From positions 118,720-182,719 of the IMG/VR virus record IMGVR_UViG_3300009008_000004: a DNA stretch of 64,000 bases; one strand, 5' to 3'. Each line of letters opens with the position of its first letter. Within the stretch, counting starts at the first letter, position 1. This document shows, piece by piece, positions 44,496 through 53,920 of the stretch. The translations under genes were made by a program, and so were the position numbers. The notes below the pieces were generated by a model. It searched no databases. It was given only the letters and a program-made list of their open reading frames with translations, and was not told the origin of the DNA. The stretch is from a virus.

Positions 44496-45959
44496 CTAGA
44501 AGAATGCGCTTTTAGCTGTGTCCGAGTAAGCTTTCCCGGTGGTTGACAGAGTACTCCCGGCAGGAGAGAAGGAGTCCGCGAAGTCGTATACAAAGGCCCC
44601 GGCCATAGTAGCGGCTGCAATGGCCCCGATCACGGCAAACCCTTTGTCCCCCTTGTTACTCCGCTTCAGGAATACCTCGAGGAAGTTCAAAGGATTATTC
44701 AAAAGGTATTTTAAGTCCCACCACATCGTAGGCCACGCCGCAGGTACAGGAGTACCAACCCGCTCAAGAATGGTCAGGATCTTGCGGATCCACCCGGTAG
44801 CAGTCTTCCAACCTTCCTCGTAAAGCATTCGGCCCGTAAGGTCTGTCTTTGAGCAAGATTGGTCCTTCAAGTACATAGCTTGATCGTATGCCCCGCCAAG
44901 CTCCTCAAAGATCAAATCCTTCCCCTTAGCAGCAAGCGCCCCGGTAGCACGGGTACCCAGCTCCTTTAGGTACGAAGTTGGATCCCCCACAATCTGCTCG
45001 ATCAAAGCCGGGTTCACCTTTAGCAGCTCAGCGAAGGGACCAATCGCGGGGAGGTTACTCAGCTGGATAAACCGCTGCCGTGCACGCATACCCTCGGAAG
45101 TGAGGATCGCTGCATTGTCAGAATAGATAAGTGGCTCCCCACGCTGGGTCATTTCCCAGAATGCTGGTGCGGCACTCGACTTCTCAAGGTTAGCCAGAAT
45201 ACTCTCAAAGTTCATCTCCGCCAAAGAGATGTAATCCGTTACCAGGAAGTTGAAGTTGAAGTGGACAATATCCTGGTTATCGGCAGATTCCGAGGCCCCG
45301 GCGCTCAACAAGTACCCCTCTACAAGAATATCGTCCCACCCGAAGTAGGCAGAGTAGCGGTTCTCGAGGAGCTTAGTACCCCGAAAGTATCGATTGTAGT
45401 TGGACCAGAACTCAGCCCGCCAGGGGAAATCAACAGAATTGCAAAGGTACCCGACAACTGAAATAATCTGCGGACGAGACCCGGTAGCGTACAGATAGTC
45501 TTCTCCAAACGTCTCTACAACCTGGATCTTCTCTGCCCGCTGTTCCTGCACAGAGGTAACCATGAAGTCAGTGTAGTGGGCAGATTTGTGCAGTTCCGTC
45601 TCCCCTGGAAAGGCATCCTGCTTATCCGCAGGAGCATACCAACCACCGACCTGATTATAGAGAGGGACCACGGTCCCGTCCGAACGATAGACCTGGAGGA
45701 ACGCATGGCGCTCTGCTTTCAAGGAGAGGCCAACAGCCGGTCGTCGAACCTGCTGCGGGCCACCCGGGAACTTCTGCCGCATATGCCCCCTCACCCGCGG
45801 GGCACACTTTCCAGTATACGCAACGTGCAACAGATCGAGCGGGCTTGTCCCGCCCGCCACAGGCGCAGGCTCAGTCTCAATCGCGATAAAAGAGTCCTCG
45901 TAGACTACCTTTGTAGGAGAGTCTGCGTCAGTCAAAAGTGGAACTTCGCCCCAGGCCAT
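44496..45959 (-). CDS. Tail tip/assembly protein with membrane-like segment, 487 aa
   Basis: The middle (VVETFGEDYLYATGSRPQII, then WRAEFWSNYNRYFRGTKLLE) looks like the tail-tube or baseplate adaptor proteins that carry a 'Y.T G..P..I...G.L' strand. A hydrophobic Ala/Gly stretch near residues 440-465 (VIGAIAAATMAGAFVYDF) could insert in a membrane during ejection. Its start is four bases after the stop of a 71-aa gene. Confidence 0.6.
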   Translation of the reverse strand: MAWGEVPLLTDADSPTKVVYEDSFIAIETEPAPVAGGTSPLDLLHVAYTGKCAPRVRGHMRQKFPGGPQQVRRPAVGLSLKAERHAFLQVYRSDGTVVPLYNQVGGWYAPADKQDAFPGETELHKSAHYTDFMVTSVQEQRAEKIQVVETFGEDYLYATGSRPQIISVVGYLCNSVDFPWRAEFWSNYNRYFRGTKLLENRYSAYFGWDDILVEGYLLSAGASESADNQDIVHFNFNFLVTDYISLAEMNFESILANLEKSSAAPAFWEMTQRGEPLIYSDNAAILTSEGMRARQRFIQLSNLPAIGPFAELLKVNPALIEQIVGDPTSYLKELGTRATGALAAKGKDLIFEELGGAYDQAMYLKDQSCSKTDLTGRMLYEEGWKTATGWIRKILTILERVGTPVPAAWPTMWWDLKYLLNNPLNFLEVFLKRSNKGDKGFAVIGAIAAATMAGAFVYDFADSFSPAGSTLSTTGKAYSDTAKSAFF

Positions 45960-45962
45960 AGG

Positions 45963-46178
45963 TTACCTCTTCACAATGATTTTATCCTTCGCCCGGCGAT
46001 CAACCGGCGGATCTGCCGGCGGATAAGTATAACGAAGGTTTAGTGCCTCGCGACGAACGAGGTGCTCCAACATCCAGTCCACCGACATCCCAAAAGGATA
46101 AATACGCATAGTCGTACCAATCCCAAAGAGATTGTTGTGCATATAGACTTCGTATTCTGTCCTATCTTTCAGTGCCAT
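45963..46178 (-). CDS. Small tail-region protein, 71 aa
   Basis: ATG 46178 follows GGAGT; a GTG one codon earlier is possible. The sequence (YEVYMHNNLFGIGTTMRIYP, DWMLEHLVRREALNLRY) is compact and likely folded. It sits between the tape-measure gene and the next tail gene, the place of tail completion or LysM-like proteins, but it lacks a clear LysM motif. Confidence 0.55.
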   Translation of the reverse strand: MALKDRTEYEVYMHNNLFGIGTTMRIYPFGMSVDWMLEHLVRREALNLRYTYPPADPPVDRRAKDKIIVKR

Positions 46179-46187
46179 CACCCACTC

Positions 46188-49100
46188 CTACTTCTTCGGC
46201 ATGTCGTCAATTATACTCTTCATATTCTCGGTGAGAGTCTTGAGAGTGTTGGCGAAATCCTGGAAGACTACATCGGTACCTGCTCCGCCAGGACCAGTAC
46301 CACCCCCAGAAGCACGGTACGTGCGAATATCCGTGGACTGCCTCATTAACTCCCGAGCCTCTTTCACGGTGATAGCTGTTCCGCCACGCTCAGCGTCAGC
46401 AGCGAAAGACATGGCAAGTTCTTCGCCAAATTTGACCCCGTACCCCGCATCCACCGCAGCCTGCACCATCCAATAACTTGCTTCCTTAGACCCCTGACCA
46501 CCCGCAATTGCCGGTAGACCCCGTTGGATCATATCCAGATGCTGTTCGCCACCGGTACCTTTGAACAACTTTTGAAGGAACGCACCAGCACCCTTCCTAC
46601 CAACAAAGGTGCCGCTGCCCCTTTTCAGCGCAGCCATCCCCCGCTTCTCACTACCAGAGGCCCGCGCAAAATCCCGCTCTACACGATTGTAAATACCAGC
46701 CTGCGCCCCGAACATACGTGCACGCGCCGGCATGTCGGGGGATTCCGAATAGGCCATGCCAGCCAGACGTTGCCGATCCTCTCGGGACATCGCCTCAAAC
46801 GAGGCGTACATGTCGTCCCGGGCACGCCCACGACCACCAGCACCAACATAGGAAGGGGTCATATAAGCAGCATCAGCACTCTCGGCAGAAAACCCCCCAG
46901 CAGTAGCAAGCATCATCTCGGATAAGGCAGCGCCAGGAGTTCTACCACCAAGAACATCGGAGGGGATCGCAGTACCAAGATACCCAAGGTGGGTACCAAT
47001 ACCACGCTTAGACATCCACTCGTACGTCTCGCCCATATCATCCAGGCCCTGAGAAAGTGCCTTCTGGAAATCCGGGCCGTACATACCCGCAGCACCCTTA
47101 GCTGCCCCCTTCAACTGGTCTCGTGTAGGGAGGCCCCCCATCGCCTTTATCATACCCTCAGGAAGGAACTTGGGATCCTGCTCCAAAGACTTCCTGTGCA
47201 TCATGTCCAGAATACGCTCTTTCCGGGCTGGATCCGTCTCCATCTCATACTGTAACGCCGCCTCAAAGATACCAGGGACCGGTGCCCGGCCCTTGATAAT
47301 ATCCTGGAGGTCTCCCGCATTCCCCTCACCAACCAGAGCCTCGACAGCAGAGCGGCGAGCATCAGTAGGAGAGCCCGGACGCCAAAGACCTACAGCGTCA
47401 TCACGGAGCTCTTTAAAGTGCCCACCCGCAATACCGAAGAGGGCAAGCTGCTTCATAGGATCCAGCGCACCCATCTTCTCGCGAATACCACCGGCTACAC
47501 CCGAAGTACCAAGCTTCTCATAGATCCTCCTACCCCGGGACAGGGAATGGCCCATAAGCGTTTCCCCTCCCCTAAGACCCATGTCTACGGTAGATCCGAT
47601 TGTCTTGATATGGCGCATCTCATCTGGAGAGAGTCCACCAAGAAGAGACGCGGGCGAAGTGAATGCCTGGTGGAATTGCTGGGCAGCAGAATTTGCTGCT
47701 TCCATATTTGCAAACCCGAGCTGATAGAGGCCTCGTGCGCCAGCATTAGAAGCCTCATAGAAAGGCCCACCACCACCAACTCCAAGGGGAGCCATACCCG
47801 GATGTTGATTGAGGCCAAACCGTGCAAGGTTTAAGCTTTGGTAGGCTCCCCCGGGTTCGTTTCGATATATCTCGGCCATGTGCTCGCCGAAGCTGCCCAT
47901 GCCCCCGCCCTTACCAAGAAGAGCATCGCCGCCCCAAAAGTCCGCGGGCCTGAGAGGGCCAAAGGATTCTCCGCGCAAAGCAGCGGGCCCGGTGTTGAAA
48001 CCAATATCTGCCGCAAGGAGCCCCCACCCAAGAGGACCACCAAAGGCAGCACCAGCTCCTCGGGCAGCCCAACCAGCACCACCCAGCAGCGCGCCACTCG
48101 CACGGCCCAGCATACCGCCTGCGCCAAAAGCCCTTCCAGCAATGCCGGTAACCCCCTTACCCATCAAGTTCAGAAGATTGCTCCCACCAATCGCAGGGGT
48201 TAGACCAGCAGCGAGCCCTGTAGCTGCCGGGTTCCACTCGTTAAGAGCAAACCCGCCGCCACCCATAAAAGAGCCGCCCTGCATAACGTTCCCAATCCCA
48301 CCTGGCATCCAGGAACCAACCAGGGAACCAATGCCCCCAGCCATTTGAGGAACACCTGCGCTACCACCAGCAGCGGCGTGCAACCCACCCGTTGTGTGGT
48401 GCCCGGGCATACCCAAGCCCATACCAACACCCATACCCCGAGGAAGAGAGCCAATCGAAGGACTAACCCCAAGGAAATCATTTACTACTTCACCGGTCCA
48501 ATCCTGGAGACCGCCAAGGACCTCCCGCCCAAACTTACGGAGGGGGGATGTAAAGGGCTCCACGAAGGCTTGCTTGAGTCTCTGCTTTACCTGCTCCCAG
48601 GAACCGCCACGGCTTCGCTTGGACTCCTCCATTCCTTTACGGAGAGCGTCCTGCCCCTGAACCTTCAAGAAGGCTTTGAGCTCGGGACCAAAGGAAGCCA
48701 TATTGGTCATGATGTCCAATTCTTCCTTTGGGATATTCCCGTAAACAAGGCCCATGTAATCTTCAATGGCACCTACGCCTCCACCCTTAGCGGTAGCCAT
48801 CGCACCAATACCCATCGCAGACCATTGGGGACCATGCATCTCCGTCATCTCGCGAGAGAGCCGGCCAGCACCCATACGTAACCGCTCCCGTGCTCCACGG
48901 ACACCCATCGTCTTACTGTATTGCGATTGGATATCTCCCCAAGACATAGACCCCAACCGGCTGGCAATGGTCGGATCCAACCTACCCGTGTGTGGGTCCA
49001 TCATCGCACCAAGGACTTGCTGTCCATGGCGGGTACCCGCGAATCGACCACTGTACTGAGCAAGCCTGCCCGCAAGCGCCGGTATCGCCTCACCCAGCGG

Positions 49101-50126
49101 GGCCCCGCCAAACATATCACGTATTGCGTCAGAATCGAGAATCCCGGAACCAGCCATTGCCGAGAGTTGGGCAGAGACGCCCCCGACTACTTGAGCGCCA
49201 GCACGCCTGGAACCCCCGAACTGTGACCACAGATCTGCGCCAGTTGCAGAGGCAGACATCATCTCATCAGCACGCATTCCAGCGGCGGAAGCAAGACCGC
49301 GGAAAGCCTGTCCGGCTCGTGCAGCTTCACCAGGACGATAGAAACCCATTCCCTGGACACGCTGCATAACTCCGTAAGCCTCATTGAGGGAGGAGTTGAA
49401 GGTCTCTGCGATCGAGCGTACCTCGCTGACCAGTTGCTTGAATTTACCCTGGAAATCCCCAAAGGAGGTAGCTCCACGGAAGGAGCCGCCCATAAGGCCC
49501 TGCCCGAGCAGACCCTGTAGACCACCCATAGTCATCGAGGGAGATCCCCCCGCCATGCCGGCCATCATATTCCCGAATTGGACCTGCTGCCCAAACCCGG
49601 GTGCCCCCTGGTTCATCCAAGGAAGATTATTGCGATTCCACCCTTGACCAAAGATAGAGGAGAGCTGAGCTTGGTTTTGGGCCCCGCCCATTACCTGCCC
49701 CATCGAGGCGTTCATAAGAGCCCCGGCCCCCATATACGCCCCGGCTCCCACAGCCCCGTAACCAACAGCACCCGCGACTCCACCCCACTTGTAGCCAGAA
49801 CCCATGAGACCCAGGGTTGTAGTAAAGGGGTCGAATACTCGGGGGGCCATACCAAAGGCACCGGCAGTAGCGAGCGCACCAAGACCCGCGTCAACTCCGC
49901 TCCGCCCCGCACCCATAAGAGTAGTGGCTACCCCAGTCTGCATCGCAAAGGGCTGGTACCGCGGATCGTGACCAAAGCCTCCACCGCTAACAGCTGCTTG
50001 TGAGGGTGGCGTCTTGCGGGTACCGTATTGATCAGAGATGAAATTGCCGTAGGATTGGAATGAGGCGGCGTGCGCCAGCTGGGCTTGAGCAATATTGGAT
50101 ATTGTACTACCGGGCATTCCCGTCAT
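46188..50126 (-). CDS. Tape-measure protein, 1312 aa
   Basis: Very rich in Gly, Ala and Met, with long helical parts (VSEVRSIAETFNSSLNEAYG) and hydrophobic glycine-alanine segments (GAVGYGAVGAGAYMGAGALM, LLGGAGWAARGAGAAFGGPL). This is the typical look of a tail tape-measure protein, which sets tail length and is ejected with DNA. ATG 50126 has GAGGT six bases upstream; a GTG 21 bases earlier lacks one. First gene of its operon, divergent from the XRE regulator. Confidence 0.85.
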   Translation of the reverse strand: MTGMPGSTISNIAQAQLAHAASFQSYGNFISDQYGTRKTPPSQAAVSGGGFGHDPRYQPFAMQTGVATTLMGAGRSGVDAGLGALATAGAFGMAPRVFDPFTTTLGLMGSGYKWGGVAGAVGYGAVGAGAYMGAGALMNASMGQVMGGAQNQAQLSSIFGQGWNRNNLPWMNQGAPGFGQQVQFGNMMAGMAGGSPSMTMGGLQGLLGQGLMGGSFRGATSFGDFQGKFKQLVSEVRSIAETFNSSLNEAYGVMQRVQGMGFYRPGEAARAGQAFRGLASAAGMRADEMMSASATGADLWSQFGGSRRAGAQVVGGVSAQLSAMAGSGILDSDAIRDMFGGAPLGEAIPALAGRLAQYSGRFAGTRHGQQVLGAMMDPHTGRLDPTIASRLGSMSWGDIQSQYSKTMGVRGARERLRMGAGRLSREMTEMHGPQWSAMGIGAMATAKGGGVGAIEDYMGLVYGNIPKEELDIMTNMASFGPELKAFLKVQGQDALRKGMEESKRSRGGSWEQVKQRLKQAFVEPFTSPLRKFGREVLGGLQDWTGEVVNDFLGVSPSIGSLPRGMGVGMGLGMPGHHTTGGLHAAAGGSAGVPQMAGGIGSLVGSWMPGGIGNVMQGGSFMGGGGFALNEWNPAATGLAAGLTPAIGGSNLLNLMGKGVTGIAGRAFGAGGMLGRASGALLGGAGWAARGAGAAFGGPLGWGLLAADIGFNTGPAALRGESFGPLRPADFWGGDALLGKGGGMGSFGEHMAEIYRNEPGGAYQSLNLARFGLNQHPGMAPLGVGGGGPFYEASNAGARGLYQLGFANMEAANSAAQQFHQAFTSPASLLGGLSPDEMRHIKTIGSTVDMGLRGGETLMGHSLSRGRRIYEKLGTSGVAGGIREKMGALDPMKQLALFGIAGGHFKELRDDAVGLWRPGSPTDARRSAVEALVGEGNAGDLQDIIKGRAPVPGIFEAALQYEMETDPARKERILDMMHRKSLEQDPKFLPEGMIKAMGGLPTRDQLKGAAKGAAGMYGPDFQKALSQGLDDMGETYEWMSKRGIGTHLGYLGTAIPSDVLGGRTPGAALSEMMLATAGGFSAESADAAYMTPSYVGAGGRGRARDDMYASFEAMSREDRQRLAGMAYSESPDMPARARMFGAQAGIYNRVERDFARASGSEKRGMAALKRGSGTFVGRKGAGAFLQKLFKGTGGEQHLDMIQRGLPAIAGGQGSKEASYWMVQAAVDAGYGVKFGEELAMSFAADAERGGTAITVKEARELMRQSTDIRTYRASGGGTGPGGAGTDVVFQDFANTLKTLTENMKSIIDDMPKK

Positions 50127-50159
50127 CTGCGTACCTCGTGCGTACACACTGTATTCTGG

Positions 50160-50165
50160 TATAAA
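50160..50165 (+). promoter_or_regulatory. Promoter of the XRE gene, TATAAA variant
   Basis: CTGGTATAAAAGGAG has the extended -10 of the family with A at the last place. The tape-measure gene starts in the other direction 33 bp to the left. Confidence 0.6.
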
Positions 50166-50207
50166 AGGAGTACGGATGCAAGGAACACTACCCTACAGGA
50201 GGATCGT

Positions 50208-50636
50208 ATGACCAACAAAGAGTTAGCCCGGATACGGGAAAATCTAGGCTTGACTATCGAAAAGCTCGCGGAGCTGACCCAGATAAGCGCAGCAACAATC
50301 CGCAAACAGGAGATCGGGACATGGGGGATCCCCACTGGCATGGCCCAGATCTACATAGCAACCGAAGAGCATGTCTTGGGGGACCGCATCCGCTGGTTCC
50401 TCTGCGGAAAAGAAAACATCTCAACAGAATGGTACCGGGGGCCATGGAACGTCTACGCCAGCAAGGAGGACGCCGAGGCTGCTTACGCCATCTACAAAGA
50501 ATTTGGGGGGAGTGAAGAACGCGAAGCTGTTGAGGTGTATGTTCGCGGTGATGTTGGTGAGGCTGGTAGTGGTAGAGAAGAATGGCTGGATTTGAAATTG
50601 GTATGCAAGAAGCCCGAGCCAGTAAAGGAAGGGTAG
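50208..50636 (+). CDS. XRE-family DNA-binding protein, 142 aa
   Basis: ATG 50208 has AGGAGG six bases upstream. Residues 4-40 form a helix-turn-helix of Cro/XRE type (LARIRENLGLTIEKLAELTQ, then ISAATIRKQEIGTWGIP). The rest is a mixed domain (RIRWFLCGKENISTEWYRGP) without clear relatives. Lying between divergent promoters, it may control its own operon and the late tail operon, and it is one candidate to bind the 17-bp operator-like sites. Confidence 0.7.
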   Translation: MTNKELARIRENLGLTIEKLAELTQISAATIRKQEIGTWGIPTGMAQIYIATEEHVLGDRIRWFLCGKENISTEWYRGPWNVYASKEDAEAAYAIYKEFGGSEEREAVEVYVRGDVGEAGSGREEWLDLKLVCKKPEPVKEG

Positions 50637-50733
50637 TGAATTACAGAGACTGTGCGTGATAGGCTCGGTTGAGCCGGTAGGGCTTGGACTCGGGCTTCTT
50701 AGGACATTGCCATCGCTCTCCCAAGCTTAGCAA

Positions 50734-51042
50734 CTATTCAGCCGCAGACTTCTTCTTCAACTTCTTCCGCGGCTTCTCTTCGGGCACTGCAGGCGTCGAT
50801 TCATAGTCCTGCAGCTCTCCGCTAAGCGCTGTAATGGTACCTTCAAATTCCGCAACTAGCTGCGCAATCACATGCTCTTGCACCGCGGAAAATACTCCGT
50901 CGGATACAGGAATCACATCCTTAGGTGGTCCAAGATCATTGGGCAGATACCGGCGCAGGAACTCAGAGAGGGTCGTGTACACTGCCCGACGGTGCGTCAG
51001 ATCAAGGTACCCCTTCAACATATCGTGAAACGTTTTACTCAT
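50734..51042 (-). CDS. Small protein with basic tail, 102 aa
   Basis: A helical body (TFHDMLKGYLDLTHRRAVYT, FSAVQEHVIAQLVAEFEGTI) is followed by a Lys-rich end (KPRKKLKKKSAAE). It has its own promoter on the minus strand. Function unknown. Confidence 0.6.
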   Translation of the reverse strand: MSKTFHDMLKGYLDLTHRRAVYTTLSEFLRRYLPNDLGPPKDVIPVSDGVFSAVQEHVIAQLVAEFEGTITALSGELQDYESTPAVPEEKPRKKLKKKSAAE

Positions 51043-51065
51043 TTTATCTGCACCTCACGTATCCA

Positions 51066-51094
51066 GTATTACCTGACAACGGGGTACAATGCAA
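51066..51094 (-). promoter_or_regulatory. Sigma-70-type promoter of the 102-aa gene
   Basis: On the minus strand TTGCAT (51094-51089), a 17-bp spacer and TAATAC (51071-51066). Confidence 0.5.
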
Positions 51095-51121
51095 GTTGCC
51101 TAAAAGTCTTCGGGGGAAAGG

Positions 51122-51127
51122 TATAAG
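51122..51127 (+). promoter_or_regulatory. Promoter, GGTATAAG type
   Basis: AAGGTATAAGAACAGTAGAG, 31 bp before ATG 51159. Confidence 0.65.
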
Positions 51128-51158
51128 AACAGTAGAGCCAGACAAGGAGGATCGCTCC

Positions 51159-51533
51159 ATGCCAGTAGAAAAGTTTGGAATCCACTTCCCATTTTGGGTG
51201 GTAGGACGAGGGGACCGGAGGCCCAACACAAAGGGATTGGCCTCCATGAAAATTCGGGAGATTACCCGAAAGATCGGCGAACTCAATGCGCCGAAGGTAG
51301 TAAAAAAGGCATTGTATGCCACCATCGTACGGTGCATCTGCCGAGAATATTCCACTGGAAACTTTTCCTTTGGAATGTTCGCGCAGCTGCGTCGACGAAC
51401 CTTAGAAGATTTGGAAGAAGTCGGCATCAAAATCCAGTTTCCCTCCAGCATAGACTTGGAGGCAGCAGAGGAGAAGACAGATGAAAACCAAAGTGAGAAA
51501 GATTGTTGTTCACCCCGGGAAGGCGCATCGTGA
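51159..51533 (+). CDS. Hypothetical protein, 124 aa
   Basis: ATG 51159 has AGGAGG. The protein starts with FGIHFPFWVVGRGDRRPNT, then a helical body (VVKKALYATIVRCICREYST). The end overlaps the MYG1-like gene by 53 bp. Function unknown. Confidence 0.55.
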   Translation: MPVEKFGIHFPFWVVGRGDRRPNTKGLASMKIREITRKIGELNAPKVVKKALYATIVRCICREYSTGNFSFGMFAQLRRRTLEDLEEVGIKIQFPSSIDLEAAEEKTDENQSEKDCCSPREGAS

Positions 51534-52329
51534 TGACTACTTCAGCGTCGGCCTGGCCATCGCCAGCGGATTGGCCCCTCGCGGGGTTGAGGTTGAACGG
51601 CGGGACCCCACCGGAGAGGAGCTGGGCGACCCCGATGTCCTCGTCCTTGACGTGGGTCTCTCGCACGATCCCGACCGCAGCAACTTCGACCACCACCAGC
51701 ACGACTGCCCGGAGGGGGAGTGCGCCCTGACGTTGCTGGCAAAACACACGGGACACCACGAGCTCTTCAGGCTGGAGCAGTGGTACGGCCTCACGGCTAT
51801 GATGGACTCCCAGGGCCCCTTCGCCACGGCCGAGCACCTGAGGCTGCCGCAGTTCCCCTTTGCGCTCCTCTCTCCCATAGAGGATGCTATGCTCGCTGAG
51901 TTTGAGAACAATCCCACCCGCGAAGCTTTCGTAGCAGCCGACATCATAGAGCGCCTCATCGGAATGGCGGAAGCCAGGAAGGAGGCCTACCAGATGCTGG
52001 AGGAGAACTCCAAGGTGGGAACGCTGGACGTAAGGGGAGTCTCATTGGCCTACCTTCTGGTGGCCAACTACGACAAGAACCCCGTCTACGTAACCCAGTG
52101 GGTAACCCACAAGGAGTACGAATTCGTCTTCTCTGTCACCCCCGACGACCGTGGAAACGGCTGGACCTTGTACAGGTTCAACGACCACCCCGCCCTCGAC
52201 TTCAATAAGATCGACAATAACGAGGAAGTGCTCTTCGCCCATAAGGGCGGCTTCCTGGCCAAGACCAAGTTCAAACTCGACCTCGAAGAGGTGTTGGGTC
52301 TGGTCAAGGCGTCGACTACCCTGAAGTAA
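51481..52329 (+). CDS. MYG1/DHH-type metal-dependent hydrolase-like protein, 282 aa
   Basis: The start HPGKAHRDDYFSVGLAIA and the later DPDRSNFDHHQHDCPEG keep the two metal-binding parts of the MYG1 (UPF0160) family, related to DHH phosphoesterases and reported to be a 3'-5' RNA exonuclease in eukaryotes. Bacterial and eukaryotic versions have about 300-330 residues, so this one is nearly full length. The rest (VTQWVTHKEYEFVFSVTPDD) fits the C-terminal substrate domain. In a phage it may recycle nucleotides or trim RNA; that is inference. Confidence 0.7.
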   Translation: MKTKVRKIVVHPGKAHRDDYFSVGLAIASGLAPRGVEVERRDPTGEELGDPDVLVLDVGLSHDPDRSNFDHHQHDCPEGECALTLLAKHTGHHELFRLEQWYGLTAMMDSQGPFATAEHLRLPQFPFALLSPIEDAMLAEFENNPTREAFVAADIIERLIGMAEARKEAYQMLEENSKVGTLDVRGVSLAYLLVANYDKNPVYVTQWVTHKEYEFVFSVTPDDRGNGWTLYRFNDHPALDFNKIDNNEEVLFAHKGGFLAKTKFKLDLEEVLGLVKASTTLK

Positions 52330-52343
52330 ATCCCCCCCCCAAC

Positions 52344-52367
52344 AACACAAGGTCTCTCCTTGTGTTT
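52344..52367 (+). terminator. Probable terminator or message-end hairpin
   Basis: A 9-bp stem AACACAAGG / CCTTGTGTT with a five-base loop and TTTACTT after it. A run of nine C lies just before. Confidence 0.55.
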
Positions 52368-52382
52368 ACTTACGGAGTAGAG

Positions 52383-52748
52383 ATGAAAGTAGAGGAACGA
52401 GAACTTACAGTAACGGAACGGCAAGCAGTTATTGCGACCTGCCTTACCTTGACCGCCGTCATGGAAGATCTGCAGAACGCAAGTAAGGCACTCCTTGGAA
52501 AGACAAAGGATGAGCTCTCCTTCGAAGGGATAAAAACAATCCTCATTACCATGGGAGAGGCAGCGGGATTCATGACCATCCCCGAGCTTGGGAAGAACGG
52601 CGTAACCTCTGAGGAGAACAGGCCTATGAAAGAGCTGACCGCCAGCATCAACAAGTTGTTCAGGGGTTTCGCCACAGCCAGGGGAATGGAGATGCTGCAG
52701 GAAGCCGAAAGGGAAGACAAAGACAGCTGGTCTCAATGGAAGCAATAG
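52383..52748 (+). CDS. Helical protein, 121 aa
   Basis: ATG 52383 has GGAG six bases upstream. The protein is helical (TVTERQAVIATCLTLTAVME, LTASINKLFRGFATARGMEM) and highly charged at the end. Function unknown. Confidence 0.55.
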   Translation: MKVEERELTVTERQAVIATCLTLTAVMEDLQNASKALLGKTKDELSFEGIKTILITMGEAAGFMTIPELGKNGVTSEENRPMKELTASINKLFRGFATARGMEMLQEAEREDKDSWSQWKQ

Positions 52749-52753
52749 GCTGG

Positions 52754-52759
52754 TATAAG
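52754..52759 (+). promoter_or_regulatory. Promoter, GGTATAAG type
   Basis: GCTGGTATAAGGGAAAG just after the preceding stop, 55 bp before ATG 52814. An operator-like site lies downstream of it. Confidence 0.65.
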
Positions 52760-52778
52760 GGAAAGAACTGAAGGATGG

Positions 52779-52795
52779 AATATCCTATTGGGATA
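52779..52795 (-). promoter_or_regulatory. Operator-like element, one mismatch, in the leader
   Basis: The minus strand reads TATCCC AATAG GATATT. It starts 20 bp after the -10 element, a position where a bound repressor would block the start of transcription. Confidence 0.5.
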
Positions 52796-52813
52796 TTTAG
52801 CGAGGGAGTGAGC

Positions 52814-53782
52814 ATGAAGAAATTGATTCGCAGCCGGCCCTTGGAGGTCGACAATGAGTTCCGTGTAGAGGAGCTGCCGCTGGGCTACCACCTGGTGAAG
52901 CTGACACCGGAGCTTGCCCGCTTTTGGGCAGAGACGTACAACACCAACAACAGACATGTGCAGCGGAGAAAACTGCAAGACTTGGTTACCCAGATGTCCG
53001 TAGGACGTTGGGAAGACTACCACCCCCACGGGATCAGCTTTCTGTACGATCCCGACAGCAAAGAGCTGTTCATGTCCGACGGCCAGCACCGTTGCCTGGC
53101 TTGCGCCGCAGCCGGCATCACCATCGCTGTCTGGGTCTACGTGGATGCACCCCCAAGCCGAGCAGTGCGCGGGGTTCTCGACAAGGTAGCCGTCAGGAGT
53201 ACCGCGGATAACCTTGGCCGGAGCAACCATGCTACCGCAGTTCTCAAGAGAGTTCTCTTTGGCCCCGCAGGGCAAGCGCCCACCGGGTGGACGGATGTCG
53301 ATTACCGCAAGATGGATCAGCGCTTCGGCTGGGCTGTCGACTTCGTCGTCGACCGGGAGCCCAATGTGCGTGGAGCGGCAGGCCTCAAGCACGCCGGGAT
53401 GCTCGCCACCCTCGGCCTGGCATTGCTGTACGGCGTAGACGAGGAGCGAATCATCAAGTTCCTCGACATTCTGCAGACCGGGCAGGTCACCGATCCAAAG
53501 GATGGGCTCGCCGGCATTTTCCGCGACTACTTGATTGTCGAAGTCGGGCGAAAGCTCAACGACAGCAAGGAGACCAAGCGAAGCGTCCATATCGAGACCT
53601 GGTACAAGACGCAGACCACTCTCGACAAATTCTTGCGCGGGAAGGCGCAGAAGCGTCTCTCTTCCGCCAAGAAGGAATTCTTCCTGCCGGTCAAGCCGAC
53701 GTTGGACCTCGACACCCTGGCTATCGACGCCCCGGACTGTCTCATTGAGAAGCCGTTGGCCGAGAAAAACACTTTGGTGTAA
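52814..53782 (+). CDS. ParB/DGQHR-type protein, 322 aa
   Basis: ATG 52814 has GAGGGAG; an ATG at 52775 lies before the operator-like site. Residues 25-110 hold NTNNRHVQRRKLQDLV and the DGQHR motif at 89-93 (FMSDGQHRCLACAAAGI), typical of ParB-like nuclease/CTPase folds and DGQHR-domain proteins in phages and mobile elements. A helical C-terminal part follows. Roles of relatives include DNA binding and nucleotide hydrolysis; substrate unknown. Confidence 0.65.
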   Translation: MKKLIRSRPLEVDNEFRVEELPLGYHLVKLTPELARFWAETYNTNNRHVQRRKLQDLVTQMSVGRWEDYHPHGISFLYDPDSKELFMSDGQHRCLACAAAGITIAVWVYVDAPPSRAVRGVLDKVAVRSTADNLGRSNHATAVLKRVLFGPAGQAPTGWTDVDYRKMDQRFGWAVDFVVDREPNVRGAAGLKHAGMLATLGLALLYGVDEERIIKFLDILQTGQVTDPKDGLAGIFRDYLIVEVGRKLNDSKETKRSVHIETWYKTQTTLDKFLRGKAQKRLSSAKKEFFLPVKPTLDLDTLAIDAPDCLIEKPLAEKNTLV

Positions 53783-53808
53783 CCGCCTATTCCGGCGGGG
53801 ACAACAAT

Positions 53809-53845
53809 CACGAAGGGCCCCTGCTCCGGCGGGGGTCCTTTCGTG
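53809..53845 (+). terminator. Long message-end hairpin
   Basis: CACGAAGGG pairs with CCTTTCGTG and continues through CCCC/GGGG. No T-run follows. Confidence 0.5.
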
Positions 53846-53864
53846 GAAACCGCTGGTTATCTGG

Positions 53865-53870
53865 TATAAC
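53865..53870 (+). promoter_or_regulatory. Promoter, GGTATAAC variant
   Basis: TCTGGTATAACAACTTTAC, 50 bp before ATG 53921. It may drive the gene and the tRNA-containing RNA that follows. Confidence 0.6.
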
Positions 53871-53920
53871 AACTTTACTCAGTAGACTAAATATCATTCT
53901 TATGACCAGGAGGACATACC

